A DNA stretch of 64,000 bases from Paenibacillus sp. MBLB1832 (GTDB lineage: Bacteria; Bacillota; Bacilli; Paenibacillales; NBRC-103111): assembly GCF_032271945.1 (NCBI RefSeq), contig NZ_CP130319.1, positions 451,001-515,000 on the forward strand, written 5' to 3'. Below, piece after piece: positions 26,511-35,252 of the stretch (positions within the stretch are counted from its first letter, which is position 1; each line of letters starts with the position of its first letter). The notes below the pieces were generated by a model. That model was not told where the DNA came from. It made no database searches and worked only from the letters and a program-made list of their open reading frames with translations. The position numbers and the translations under genes were made by a program.

Positions 26511-26565
26511 AGTGCTTAAAGAAGAAGGCGGTATTCCAAAATTTAGATAAAAGGTGGAGAACTGT

Positions 26566-27375
26566 ATGAGTTTGCAAGCTGAAATTATCGCGAAGCTCGG
26601 CGTGAAGCCGGAAATTGATATCGATGAAGAGATTCGGAAGCGCGTCGATTTCTTAAAAAATTACGTGCTCGGCGCGCACGCTAACGGCCTGCTGATCGCG
26701 ATCAGCGGCGGGATCGACAGCGCGGTGGCGGCGGGGCTGTGTAAGCAAGCGACGGACGAGCTGACAGCAGAAAAAGGCAAAGAATACAAAACCGTCGGCG
26801 TGTTCCAGCCTTACGGCCAACAAGTGGATATCGAGGATAGCTACGCGGTGGCAAAAGCATTCGATTTGAAATATCAAATCGAGAATAACATTGAAGAGGC
26901 CGTAGATGAGATTGCCATCGAAGTGGAGTACGGACTCAAGCATATCGGCGTTCACCAGCATGTGAGCCGCGGAGGCAAAGGCAACATCAAGGCGCGAACG
27001 CGCATGGTGATGCAGTATGCGTTGGCGTTCGAGCTTGGCTTGATCGTGGTCGGCACAGATCATGCCTCAGAGGCGATCACTGGCTTCTTCACGAAGTACG
27101 GCGACGGTGCCGTGGACATTACGCCGCTGAGCACGCTGAACAAGCGTCAAGTGCGTTCGCTTGCGGCGAAGATCGGCGTTCCGCAAAGCGTGCTGGACAA
27201 AGCTCCGACAGCCGGCCTTTGGGACGGCCAAACGGATGAGGAGGAGCTGGGCATTACGTACGGCGACAACAGCGACTATTTGGAAGGTAAGCAAATCAGT
27301 CCGGAAGCGCAAGCCAAGCTCGAGAAGCAGTACTTAAAGACTGAACATAAGCGGATCCCGATTCCGGGAATCTAG
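26566..27375 (+). CDS. nadE: Ammonia-dependent NAD+ synthetase
   Basis: 269 residues from ATG 26566 (AAAGGTGGAG upstream). The PP-loop ISGGIDSAVAAGL activates deamido-NAD with ATP; VVGTDHASEAITGFFTKYGDGAVDI and KAPTAGLWDGQTDEEELG are hallmark segments of the short bacterial NadE. No glutaminase domain, so free ammonia is the nitrogen donor. Last step of NAD synthesis in the cytosol. Expected to act as a homodimer. Single gene. Confidence 0.95.
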   Translation: MSLQAEIIAKLGVKPEIDIDEEIRKRVDFLKNYVLGAHANGLLIAISGGIDSAVAAGLCKQATDELTAEKGKEYKTVGVFQPYGQQVDIEDSYAVAKAFDLKYQIENNIEEAVDEIAIEVEYGLKHIGVHQHVSRGGKGNIKARTRMVMQYALAFELGLIVVGTDHASEAITGFFTKYGDGAVDITPLSTLNKRQVRSLAAKIGVPQSVLDKAPTAGLWDGQTDEEELGITYGDNSDYLEGKQISPEAQAKLEKQYLKTEHKRIPIPGI

Positions 27376-27423
27376 AGGAGTGGCGTGCTGCTGCCCGCAT
27401 TTCAGCCCCCGCGAACTATACAC

Positions 27424-27459
27424 AAAAGACCTGAGGCAGCTAATTGCCTCAGGTCTTTT
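27424..27459. terminator. Bidirectional terminator
   Basis: Perfect 15-bp stem AAAAGACCTGAGGCA/TGCCTCAGGTCTTTT between convergent genes. Confidence 0.92.
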
Positions 27460-27466
27460 CATATTA

Positions 27467-28444
27467 CTATGGCATTTTTGCGCCGCGCGAGCTTTCCAAC
27501 AGAGCGTACCATTCTCCGCGCGTCATGGTCTCTGCGATGCGAACCGCATCTCTGCAGGCGACCACGCGCTCCGCGGATGAAGTGCCAATGACCGGCTGAA
27601 TGCGAGCCGGATGCTTCATAAGCCAACCGAGCACGATGGCTTCGGGTGTCGTTTCTTTCTCAGCAGCAAGCTTCTGGACGAGCGCAGCTGTTTGCTTGAT
27701 CGTGTCAGGCTCATCGTCGATGACGCGGCCGGAGAACTTTCCTTTGGCGAGCGGGGCCCACGCCTGAATCTGAATGCCCGCCATCTGACAGTGTTCCAGA
27801 ATGCCGTCGGCGAAGTTCATGCTCGTGCCAGCTTTCTGATTCACCAGAATGCCTTGCTCGATCCAGTCGATGCGCGCGAGGCTCATCTCCAGTTGATTCA
27901 CTACAAGCGGCTCTGGCAGTGAGTTCTGGATGAACCGCATTTGCGCTGCGCTCATGTTCGACACGCCGAAATGGCGGACTTTGCCCGCAGAGCGCACTTG
28001 GTTAAAGGCTTCGGCGATTTCCTCTGGCTCCATGAGCGGATCTGGGCGATGCAGCAGCAACACATCGATGTGCTCAACGCCAAGGCGCCCGAGAATGCCA
28101 TCTACAGAGGAGATAATATGCTCTTTACTGAAATCGAAGCGATGCGGATTCACTTCATCTGGAAAGCGAATGCCGCACTTGGATTGCAAAATAATACGAT
28201 CACGCAAATCCGGCCTATTTTTCAGAATTTGACCAAAAACCGTTTCAGAGTTACCTCTTTTATAAATATCTGCATGATCGAACATCGTAATGCCGATTGA
28301 CAATGCAGCTTCTACCGCTTTTTCAGCCGTGATGTAATCTTCTTTCGTTAATGGGTTTCCAGCCCAATCCCCACCAAGTCCCATACATCCGAACACGATT
28401 CGGCTATTTGAAATCCCGCGTGTCTCAAGTGGCATCATTTTCAT
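27467..28444 (-). CDS. Aldo/keto reductase (YcsN/YdhF-like)
   Basis: 325 residues; AGGAGG 8 nt before ATG 28444. Catalytic tetrad of the AKR barrel is visible: Asp and Tyr in FDHADIYKRGNSE, Lys in LQSKCGI, His in LLLHRPDPL. NADPH site residues lie in the C-terminal PVIGTSSAERV. Reduces carbonyl compounds with NADPH; natural substrate unknown. A perfect 12-bp palindrome lies about 50 bp upstream. Confidence 0.9.
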   Translation of the reverse strand: MKMMPLETRGISNSRIVFGCMGLGGDWAGNPLTKEDYITAEKAVEAALSIGITMFDHADIYKRGNSETVFGQILKNRPDLRDRIILQSKCGIRFPDEVNPHRFDFSKEHIISSVDGILGRLGVEHIDVLLLHRPDPLMEPEEIAEAFNQVRSAGKVRHFGVSNMSAAQMRFIQNSLPEPLVVNQLEMSLARIDWIEQGILVNQKAGTSMNFADGILEHCQMAGIQIQAWAPLAKGKFSGRVIDDEPDTIKQTAALVQKLAAEKETTPEAIVLGWLMKHPARIQPVIGTSSAERVVACRDAVRIAETMTRGEWYALLESSRGAKMP

Positions 28445-28491
28445 TATGTGCGCCTCCTAGCTATTTTTACTAAGCCTAGTATAACCCCTGT

Positions 28492-28503
28492 TGCCAATTG
28501 GCA
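28492..28503. promoter_or_regulatory. Palindrome TGCCAATTGGCA, possible operator
   Basis: Perfect 12-bp palindrome just upstream of a minus-strand TATACT (-10) for the reductase gene. A second dyad, TAACTTAC-N10-GTAAGTTA (28522-28547), lies 20 bp further on. No regulator gene is adjacent. Confidence 0.4.
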
Positions 28504-28687
28504 TAAGAGCTGAAAATGTAGTAACTTACTTACCTCGGCGTAAGTTATGCGGGGTGAAAGGGGCGTGGAGCTGTCGCAAAACAGTATTGGGTATGCAATT
28601 CAATCGATGTCTTCTTGACCTTGGACGAGGAATCAGTTAAATTGTACGCACAAGGATATGATTGGAAAAAGAGAGGCACGGTTGCAT

Positions 28688-29074
28688 ATGATTATTGGAG
28701 TCGGCACGGATTTAGTTGAAATAGCGCGGCTGCGAAAAATGATAGAAGGCACCTCTGGCGACCGGTTTCTGGAGAGGATTCTCACACCAGGCGAAAGGGA
28801 GCTTGCAGAGAAACGCCGCGGGCGGCTGGCAGAGTTCGTAGCAGGACGGTTCGCGGCGAAAGAAGCGATTGTCAAAGCGATCGGCTGCGGCATCGGCAAG
28901 CAGATCGGTTTTCAAGATATCGAAGTGCTGCCAGATGCACTAGGCAAGCCAGTTTGCACTGTGAAAGAGGAAGCCCTGCTGCGGGCAGACTTGGAGGGAA
29001 ACCTGCGCCTCCATATCAGCATCACGCATACGGATACGATGGCCGCTGCATACGCGATTGTTGAGCAGGTGTAA
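28688..29074 (+). CDS. acpS: Holo-[acyl-carrier-protein] synthase
   Basis: 128 residues from ATG 28688. MIIGVGTDLVEIARL holds the Mg-binding Asp8; RFAAKEAIVKAIG holds the second metal ligand Glu; HISITHTDTMAAAYAIVE closes the fold. It moves 4'-phosphopantetheine from CoA to acyl carrier protein, activating fatty acid synthesis; trimeric in relatives. GAGAGG lies about 11 nt upstream. Single gene with a terminator. Confidence 0.94.
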   Translation: MIIGVGTDLVEIARLRKMIEGTSGDRFLERILTPGERELAEKRRGRLAEFVAGRFAAKEAIVKAIGCGIGKQIGFQDIEVLPDALGKPVCTVKEEALLRADLEGNLRLHISITHTDTMAAAYAIVEQV

Positions 29075-29088
29075 GTTGTATCAAAAGA

Positions 29089-29114
29089 AAAAGGTGCCTC
29101 TAGGGGCACCTTTG
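29089..29114 (+). terminator. Rho-independent terminator
   Basis: Stem AAAGGTGCC/GGCACCTTT close behind acpS. Confidence 0.8.
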
Positions 29115-29142
29115 TCTGTAGTTTGTTAAATGATCTCGAGTA

Positions 29143-29229
29143 GTTGTAGATTGTGCAACATCTAGGCTGAAAAATATCATTTCGCGCGGTGATGTTGTAC
29201 TTCGTGCAGCATTGTAAAAAGTGCAGCTT
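29143..29229. repeat. Three copies of a 19-bp motif, RTTGTA-N4-GTGCARCWT
   Basis: Copies at 29143-29161, 29194-29212 and 29211-29229. Parts of copies 1 and 2 are also inverted to each other (GTGCAACATC and GATGTTGTAC), giving a 10-bp stem with one G-U pair. Non-coding, between two convergent genes. Confidence 0.65.
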
Positions 29230-29322
29230 TGAAGCCGATCCAAGCCAAGCGCCCGCCTCCCGCCAGCCACCTGACAACGTCCGCCAAAACGCCCTCGCAT
29301 ACCCGTCGAATCTACCGAACGC

Positions 29323-29937
29323 TTACCGTCCCCACACCCGCAGCATATACCCGCTCATCAGCAAGCTGAGCCCGCCCATTCCTTCCAGAATGATGCCAGA
29401 GTACCCAAGGTACCAGATGCCCATCACGATGGTTAATGCGAACAACCACAAGCCCAGATAGAGAAGCGCTCTGCCAAGCAAAAGTCCGACTTGGACGAAG
29501 CCGATGGCGAGCAGAAACGCGCGCAGCAGCGGTGCGAACAGCGGGTTCACCGCACCGATCGCTTCCAATACAGCGACCGCTGCAATGAGCATCGCACCTG
29601 GCAGCACCAGAAAAATCGGATGCCCCCAACCGCCGCCAGTGGAGTCTTGCAATCTTTTGCCCCCATCAGTGTCCCTATCAGTGCCGGCACCTGTCCCGCC
29701 AGCGCCAAACTGCTTCCGCATCCCCCAGATCTGAACCAAGCTCGCCACTACAGCAGTGACGAAAGCGGCTTGCTTCAACCAATCAAAGTCTCGCCAGTAA
29801 ATGGCGAAGTCAACCGCAGCGCTAAACACCCACTCCGCGCCCCAAATAAACAGCAGAGCAACGAACCCTTGAGCGTTGTGCAGCCAATCTTTTCTTTTAT
29901 TCGCTAAATGTTCCTGTTTGGTTTGTGCTGATTGCAT
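29323..29937 (-). CDS. Integral membrane protein of unknown function
   Basis: 204 residues from ATG 29937, with AGAGGTG 5 nt upstream. About six membrane segments; the loop between the second and third is Gly/Asp-rich (GAGGTGAGTDRDTDGGKR). No conserved motif recognised. It is divergent from mutY and shares its short upstream region with it, otherwise alone. Confidence 0.7.
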   Translation of the reverse strand: MQSAQTKQEHLANKRKDWLHNAQGFVALLFIWGAEWVFSAAVDFAIYWRDFDWLKQAAFVTAVVASLVQIWGMRKQFGAGGTGAGTDRDTDGGKRLQDSTGGGWGHPIFLVLPGAMLIAAVAVLEAIGAVNPLFAPLLRAFLLAIGFVQVGLLLGRALLYLGLWLFALTIVMGIWYLGYSGIILEGMGGLSLLMSGYMLRVWGR

Positions 29938-30037
29938 ACTTTCACCTCTAGTTTTATGTTCCACTCTTCTCGTATAATAGTTCCATGCTCCATGCATTCA
30001 TTATAACTTGAACGTGCCCCATAGAGAAGGAGAGCTC

Positions 30038-31162
30038 ATGTACAGCGAAGAAAAGAAACAGCATTTTTCCAAGAATCTCTTGGAGTGGTACCAGATTCAT
30101 AAACGTGATTTGCCATGGCGTAGAAGCCGTAACCCTTACTATATATGGATTTCCGAAGTCATGCTCCAGCAAACCCGCGTCGATACAGTAATTCCGTATT
30201 TTCATCGTTTCGTGGAACAATTCCCGACTGTTGAGGCCTTGGCGACAGCGCCAGAGGAGCATGTGCTCAAAGCTTGGGAAGGACTCGGCTACTACTCGCG
30301 AGCCAGAAATCTACAGTCAGCCGTCAGGGAAGTGCACGAGCGGTACGAAGGGGTCGTCCCTCCGAACAAAGAGGAGATATCAGCCCTCAAAGGTGTCGGG
30401 CCGTATACCTCAGGCGCGATCCTCAGCATCGCTTACAATAAGCCGGAGCCAGCGGTCGATGGCAATGTGATGCGCGTGTTATCACGTTATTTTCTCATTG
30501 AAGAAGATATTATGAAGCCTTCGACAAGGACGATCATGGAAAAGCTGGCGAAGGAACTCATCCTCGAGGGAACCGCCAGCGACTTCAACCAAGCGCTTAT
30601 GGAGCTGGGAGCGATGGTCTGTACACCGAGATCGCCGCACTGCTTGACGTGTCCTGTTATGGCGCAATGCTCCGCCAGGGAGGCGGGCATGGAAGAAGCG
30701 CTGCCGATCAAAAAGAAAGCCAAACCGCCCCGGCCAGAGCTGCGGGCAGTGGCTTTCATTGAAGGTACGGGTGAGCATGCTGGCAAATGGTTGATCAGAC
30801 AGCGCCCACAAGAAGGGCTTCTAGCCCGCATGTGGGAGCTGCCGCACGTAGAATGGTCTTCAAACGAGTGGCATTCTGACGGAGAAAACCAGGACTTGCT
30901 CCGCGAAGCGCTCGCCAATCAAGAGCAAATCGGTATCCAACCAGGGGACTGGTTCATGGATACGGAGCATATTTTCAGCCATATTGTCTGGAAAATGAAG
31001 GTCTATCGCGCCAAACTGGGTGACCTGCAGCGACCGCCAACAGGCGATGAATGGATCCCGTTTCATTATCGCTGGGTAGGGCCTGAAAACCTTCAGGACT
31101 ATGCGTTTCCGAATGTTTTCGTCCGTATCATGAAAGAATGGCAGGGACGAAACGAAGCATAG
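30038..31162 (+). CDS. mutY: A/G-specific adenine DNA glycosylase
   Basis: 374 residues from ATG 30038 (GAAGGAGAG upstream). The helix-hairpin-helix LKGVGPYTSGAI and catalytic Asp in PAVDGNVMR identify a base-excision glycosylase; the [4Fe-4S] loop is Cys-x6-Cys-x2-Cys-x5-Cys (CTPRSPHCLTCPVMAQC). The C-terminal third (AFIEGTGEHAGKWLIRQRPQ onward) is the NUDIX-like domain that recognises 8-oxoguanine. Removes adenine mispaired with 8-oxoG. Adjacent oxidative-stress genes (sodA, a Crp/Fnr regulator) are not in the same operon. Confidence 0.95.
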   Translation: MYSEEKKQHFSKNLLEWYQIHKRDLPWRRSRNPYYIWISEVMLQQTRVDTVIPYFHRFVEQFPTVEALATAPEEHVLKAWEGLGYYSRARNLQSAVREVHERYEGVVPPNKEEISALKGVGPYTSGAILSIAYNKPEPAVDGNVMRVLSRYFLIEEDIMKPSTRTIMEKLAKELILEGTASDFNQALMELGAMVCTPRSPHCLTCPVMAQCSAREAGMEEALPIKKKAKPPRPELRAVAFIEGTGEHAGKWLIRQRPQEGLLARMWELPHVEWSSNEWHSDGENQDLLREALANQEQIGIQPGDWFMDTEHIFSHIVWKMKVYRAKLGDLQRPPTGDEWIPFHYRWVGPENLQDYAFPNVFVRIMKEWQGRNEA

Positions 31163-31174
31163 TCGATCAGCATC

Positions 31175-31855
31175 TTATCGAAGTTCAGCTTGAATCGCTT
31201 CAATGTTTTTTAGGGTGATGACCTTTTTGTCGATCGAGATGAGCTCATCATCTAACAATTCTTGCAATACTTTCGTGACCGATTCACGCACCGTGCCGAC
31301 TAGGTTGGCGAGCTGCTGGTGCGTCAGCTTCACATCTATGATGAGCCCTTGCGGTGTCGCAACCCCGTGTTGTTCGGATAAGCGAAGGATGGTTTTCATA
31401 ATACGGGCACGAACACCGAGAAATGTCAGATCATAAATTTGGTCATTGGCGTGACGCAGGCGCTGCATTGTCGTTTCTAAGAGCTTCAGGCACAGCCTGG
31501 GGCTCTTTTCCATGAACGCCGTGAATGCGGTGCGATTGAGCACATAGAGGATGCAGGACGCCATCGTTTCCGCTGTCGCCGAGCGGGTCATCCCACTGCT
31601 GAGCAGCGACATTTCCCCGAAAAAATCCCCATCGCGAAACAGCGCGAGTGTCACCTCTTTGGACTCGTCCAGTCGATAAATTTTCACGACGCCGGATTGG
31701 ATCAGAAATAATTCCTCGCCAATATCGCCTTCTACGAAAAGGATCGTGTTCTTTTTCACTTTTTTCTCCGTAAATAAAGGAGCAATCTCGTTCAAATCAT
31801 CTTCAGCGAGCTCTTGAAAAAGGGGGATATGCTGGAGCAATTGGATGATACTCAA
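31175..31855 (-). CDS. Crp/Fnr-family transcriptional regulator
   Basis: 226 residues. A cyclic-nucleotide-binding-like barrel (LFVEGDIGEELFLIQSGVVKIYR ... DGDFFGEMSLLSSG, about 10-125) and a C-terminal Crp-type helix-turn-helix (VKLTHQQLANLVGTVRESVTKVLQEL). No FNR cysteine cluster is seen, so it is not an iron-sulfur oxygen sensor. The only start consistent with the preceding in-frame stop is TTG 31855, with a weak, close GAGG; the start is therefore less sure than the identity. Target genes unknown. Confidence 0.87.
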   Translation of the reverse strand: MSIIQLLQHIPLFQELAEDDLNEIAPLFTEKKVKKNTILFVEGDIGEELFLIQSGVVKIYRLDESKEVTLALFRDGDFFGEMSLLSSGMTRSATAETMASCILYVLNRTAFTAFMEKSPRLCLKLLETTMQRLRHANDQIYDLTFLGVRARIMKTILRLSEQHGVATPQGLIIDVKLTHQQLANLVGTVRESVTKVLQELLDDELISIDKKVITLKNIEAIQAELR

Positions 31856-31963
31856 GACCTCGTCAACTCATTTCCGCTAGATTTATTACCATTATCGTAC
31901 AACTTCGCTCTATTGGCGTAAAGTTAATTTGGATCTTCAATATGCAAGCAGGTACTACAGCAA

Positions 31964-31989
31964 AAAAGCGACCCTATCGGGTCGCTTTT
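31964..31989 (-). terminator. Terminator of sodA
   Basis: Perfect 11-bp stem AAAAGCGACCC/GGGTCGCTTTT with the T-run on the minus strand. Confidence 0.9.
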
Positions 31990-32033
31990 CACATCATATT
32001 GTGAGCTTTTAGCTGAGCTAAAGCCCTCTCAGA

Positions 32034-32645
32034 TTACTTCGCTGCGTCGTAACGTTTGCCAACTTCGTTCCAGTTAACAACGTTCCAGAAAGCTGCGATG
32101 TAGTCAGGGCGTTTGTTTTGGTAGTTCAGGTAGTAAGCATGCTCCCAAACATCAAGACCAAGAATTGGCGTTTCGCCTTCCATGATCGGGCTGTCTTGGT
32201 TCGGCAAGCTGTACACTTTCAATTTACCTGCTTTGTCAACAGCAAGGAAAGCCCAGCCAGAGCCAAAACGTGTTGTAGCTGCAGCAGCGAAATCAGTTTT
32301 GAATTTATCAAAACCGCCAAGCTCGCTGTCGATAGCAGCTGCTAGTGCGCCTGTAGGTGCCCCGCCAGCTTCTGGTCCGATTGTTTCCCAGAACAGGGAG
32401 TGGTTCGCGTGTCCGCCGCCATTGTTGCGAACCGCTGTACGGATATCTTCAGGAAGGCTGTTCAAGTCAGCGATCAAGTCATTTAGAGATTTGTCATGCA
32501 GAGCTGGGTGTTTGTCCAAAGCCGCATTCAGGTTTGTCACGTAAGCATTATGGTGACGATCATGGTGGATTTCCATTGTTTTTGCATCGATGTGTGGCTC
32601 TAGAGCATCGTTTGCATAAGGAAGAGCTGGTAATTGATGTGCCAT
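32034..32645 (-). CDS. sodA: Manganese/iron superoxide dismutase
   Basis: 203 residues, AGGAGG upstream. Metal ligands His27, His82, Asp165 and His169 (DVWEHAYY) are all present. The [11 protein letters not shown] segment favours the Mn form. It disproportionates superoxide in the cytosol; dimer in relatives. Single gene. The leader contains a CTTCAT-T-ATGAAG palindrome. Confidence 0.96.
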   Translation of the reverse strand: MAHQLPALPYANDALEPHIDAKTMEIHHDRHHNAYVTNLNAALDKHPALHDKSLNDLIADLNSLPEDIRTAVRNNGGGHANHSLFWETIGPEAGGAPTGALAAAIDSELGGFDKFKTDFAAAATTRFGSGWAFLAVDKAGKLKVYSLPNQDSPIMEGETPILGLDVWEHAYYLNYQNKRPDYIAAFWNVVNWNEVGKRYDAAK

Positions 32646-32743
32646 TGAATAAAAACCTCCTAAAATTATGTAGTTTCAACTTCTTCATTATGAAGGAACG
32701 AAGCTAATAAAGCAACATATGTGTTTACAAAGTCAACTATTTA

Positions 32744-32983
32744 CTAGATGCCGCGACGTTCCATTTCTCGTGTAATTTGGTTATGCATAGCCGTATCTTG
32801 CTCATGAAGATAAGGTGATAAGTCGCTCATGGTTCGATGCAGCTGAAGCAGCTCAATTTCGGTCCATTCTTCGGGCTTTTTCGTGCTTAAGAATTGAAAA
32901 TCGGGTATTTGACGGGGGTACTCGTGCGCCGTAAGTTCATGATCTAATTCTTGATCTGACAAGGATGTCACCTCTTTCATCAT
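32744..32983 (-). CDS. Small hypothetical protein, 79 residues
   Basis: TAGGAGA lies 6 nt before ATG 32983. Soluble, charged, helical, with SLSDQELDHELTAHEYPRQIPDF at the start and REMERRGI at the end. Not recognised. Between gerC and sodA on the same strand, but with gaps of 47 and 98 bp it need not share their transcript. Confidence 0.7.
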   Translation of the reverse strand: MMKEVTSLSDQELDHELTAHEYPRQIPDFQFLSTKKPEEWTEIELLQLHRTMSDLSPYLHEQDTAMHNQITREMERRGI

Positions 32984-33030
32984 GGATGTCTCCTATAAGA
33001 TGGGGATTTTCCAGTTATCTCATACATGAT

Positions 33031-34155
33031 TTATATGGTTTCGCCCATATTCTTGATTTTCGTACGGACATGCACATGCACATCAGCTTCTGAGAAAGCG
33101 TGTCCCCACTCATCCTGCACCTTTTCCCATGCCTTGAATTGGTAGCCGCGTGCATATAGGCCTAGACCGATCGGATCAATCTCATGCTTTTGCATTTTTT
33201 TAACCATAGTCGTTAACATCGCTTCCAATTGCTGATTGATCTCAGCTTCAAGCTTAGGGGCTTCATGCCTCACATCGATGTCGAAAGATTTTTCGGTTAG
33301 ATGAATAGGCATGGAGAACTGGATATCAAAATGAAACTTATTCTGCTCGAACGTGACTTTAATGTCCCTCTTTAATTTCAAGACGTAGAAGCTTATGGCG
33401 CCTGTATCAAAAATAGCTTCTCCTTTCTCCTCTGGGATCTTGACTGTTAAGGTGAGAGAGCTGTTTTTCTCATTTTGCAGCATTTGAAGAAGTTGATTCT
33501 CAGTGTGGTTGATGGTATAGGCATACACGCCTTTTTTATTCAAAAACAACGTGCCCGTTGCCTCGATGTCCCCATTCTTGCGCAGGTTGCTTAAGTAGGG
33601 AGTGATGCCTTTCTCATACATTTGCCGATGAAGGTCAAATAACGTTGTCATTTGTACGAGATTTCTCATATGAGCAGTATCGATGAGCTTGGCAATATGC
33701 AAGGACATTCTCCGTTTATCTAGGGGAGCAAAGCGGATGACTTCCTCGATAGAGCCCTCGACGGCGGCGACTCTAGCGGTCTCTGAGCCTTTGGGATCAC
33801 GGTAGAACACATCCATCATCTTAAACCAGTCCTCATGTTCTAGAACCCGTCTGCTGATGAGCACATTTTGAATTTTACCCGCGCTAATCAGAGCAGATAC
33901 AAGTCCTTCTAGTTTGTTCCGTCCGTCCTTTAAGTTAATCGACTTCACTTGTGTTACTTCATTTTTCTCTTTGGCCTCCTTATTAAATACAGGACTGGAA
34001 GAATATAGGATAAGGTTATTCTCTTTATCTAAATCAATCCCTACCATAAGCATAAGGGTTATATTTTCTAAAGGCAGCTGATCTTTGCAGCTAGATATCG
34101 TAATAATCAGCGCGAAGAGCAGGGAAAGAACAAGACTGGTTCGCATCGGCTTCAA
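33031..34155 (-). CDS. Ger(x)C-family spore germination lipoprotein
   Basis: About 374 residues. TTG 34155 is chosen: it overlaps the gerB stop (TTGA), and AAGGAGGG lies about 7 nt upstream, whereas ATG 34146 would be too far away. A lipobox (TISSC) follows a short hydrophobic stretch, so the protein is anchored outside the inner spore membrane. The Ger(x)C domains follow: LMLMVGIDLDKENN near the start, VLISRRVLEHEDWFKMMDVFYRD in the middle, and the C-terminal HEIDPIGLGLYARGYQFKAWEKV. C subunit of a germinant receptor with the two genes upstream. The ribosome site sits in a hairpin. Confidence 0.92.
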   Translation of the reverse strand: MKPMRTSLVLSLLFALIITISSCKDQLPLENITLMLMVGIDLDKENNLILYSSSPVFNKEAKEKNEVTQVKSINLKDGRNKLEGLVSALISAGKIQNVLISRRVLEHEDWFKMMDVFYRDPKGSETARVAAVEGSIEEVIRFAPLDKRRMSLHIAKLIDTAHMRNLVQMTTLFDLHRQMYEKGITPYLSNLRKNGDIEATGTLFLNKKGVYAYTINHTENQLLQMLQNEKNSSLTLTVKIPEEKGEAIFDTGAISFYVLKLKRDIKVTFEQNKFHFDIQFSMPIHLTEKSFDIDVRHEAPKLEAEINQQLEAMLTTMVKKMQKHEIDPIGLGLYARGYQFKAWEKVQDEWGHAFSEADVHVHVRTKIKNMGETI

Positions 34156-35252
34156 GGAGTAGCCCTCCTTGAAGATCGGCGCATAACCGCTAGAATGGCC
34201 CATAGGAGCGGCGGCATAACAAAAGCGATTCCAATTCCGAAATGCTCAATAAAGCTGCTTAATTCCATACTGTCATTCCATCCTGGATTCCATATCCATG
34301 TCAGGCCGACCATAAGGGTCAGGATGAGAAGGATGTGCAGTCGAGGTTGGCCCTTGATGCCAAGTTGCTGGGTACAGATGACAGCAGCATACAGCATTGG
34401 AATCCAAGTTCGGACAATAAGGAGTGAATACAAGGAAAGAACTAAAATATCAAATCGTTCTAAAAAACGAAACTCAATGATTTTGAAAAGCGATATGAGC
34501 GTATTATGATACTGCGTAATGTCATCTGGACTGAAGTTGATATAAGAGAGCACGGTAAACAGCAGATAGATGAAGAGGGTGGCAGAATTCCCAACAATGA
34601 TACCGATGGAGGCGGATTCCTTTTTTTCTAAGTAAGGATATAAGAAGAAAGCAATTTCAAATCCAACAAAGGCTAGAATGGTGGATCGAACGGTATGAAG
34701 TATGGGCAGCCAACCATGTTTTAGAATGGGAAGCAGATGAATCCATTGTGCATGTTTGAACAAAGGGATGGCACTCAATGGGAGCGCAACGGAAAGGAAA
34801 ATGAGAACTTCTGCATAACGGCCAATCATACGAAATCCGCCTTTTGTAATCATATAAGCGGGAACAAGAAAAAGCAGCATTAGGACAGAATTGCTCGTTT
34901 GCTGCATAATCCAATTCTGAATGAGAAGTGCCATGCGATGATAGATTAAATAGATGAAGATGATAAAATAGCAGGCAAACACAACCATACTTACTTTTCC
35001 TACCCATTTACCAAAGAAATGGCTTAGCAGGTCAACGATTGTGCCGTTTGGGTACCTCTTCATAATTTGAATGATAATCAGGCTGCAGATAGTCGAGACG
35101 AGCCATCCGATAATCAAGACAATCCATCCGTCTGTACCGCAGCCTCTAGCAAGGTCGCCAGGCAGGGGGATTAGGCCAACACCGAGCTGTACACTGTGAA
35201 TAAGCAAAATATATTGTAACAGCGTGATTTGATTGCCTTTACTTGGATTCAT
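34152..35252 (-). CDS. GerB-family spore germination permease
   Basis: 366 residues, about ten membrane helices of the amino-acid permease type (LLQYILLIHSVQLGVGLIPLP start; PYGV-like motifs absent). This is the B subunit of the GerA-type receptor, thought to bind the germinant. The start overlaps the gerA stop (ATGA) and the stop overlaps the gerC start, so all three are translated in series. Germinant specificity cannot be told from sequence. Confidence 0.92.
   Translation of the reverse strand: MNPSKGNQITLLQYILLIHSVQLGVGLIPLPGDLARGCGTDGWIVLIIGWLVSTICSLIIIQIMKRYPNGTIVDLLSHFFGKWVGKVSMVVFACYFIIFIYLIYHRMALLIQNWIMQQTSNSVLMLLFLVPAYMITKGGFRMIGRYAEVLIFLSVALPLSAIPLFKHAQWIHLLPILKHGWLPILHTVRSTILAFVGFEIAFFLYPYLEKKESASIGIIVGNSATLFIYLLFTVLSYINFSPDDITQYHNTLISLFKIIEFRFLERFDILVLSLYSLLIVRTWIPMLYAAVICTQQLGIKGQPRLHILLILTLMVGLTWIWNPGWNDSMELSSFIEHFGIGIAFVMPPLLWAILAVMRRSSRRATP
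34154..34170 (-). promoter_or_regulatory. Hairpin enclosing the gerC ribosome binding site
   Basis: AAGGAG-GGCTA-CTCCTT: the Shine-Dalgarno pairs with bases reaching into the TTG start codon, inside the end of gerB. Ribosomes finishing gerB would open it. Confidence 0.6.
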
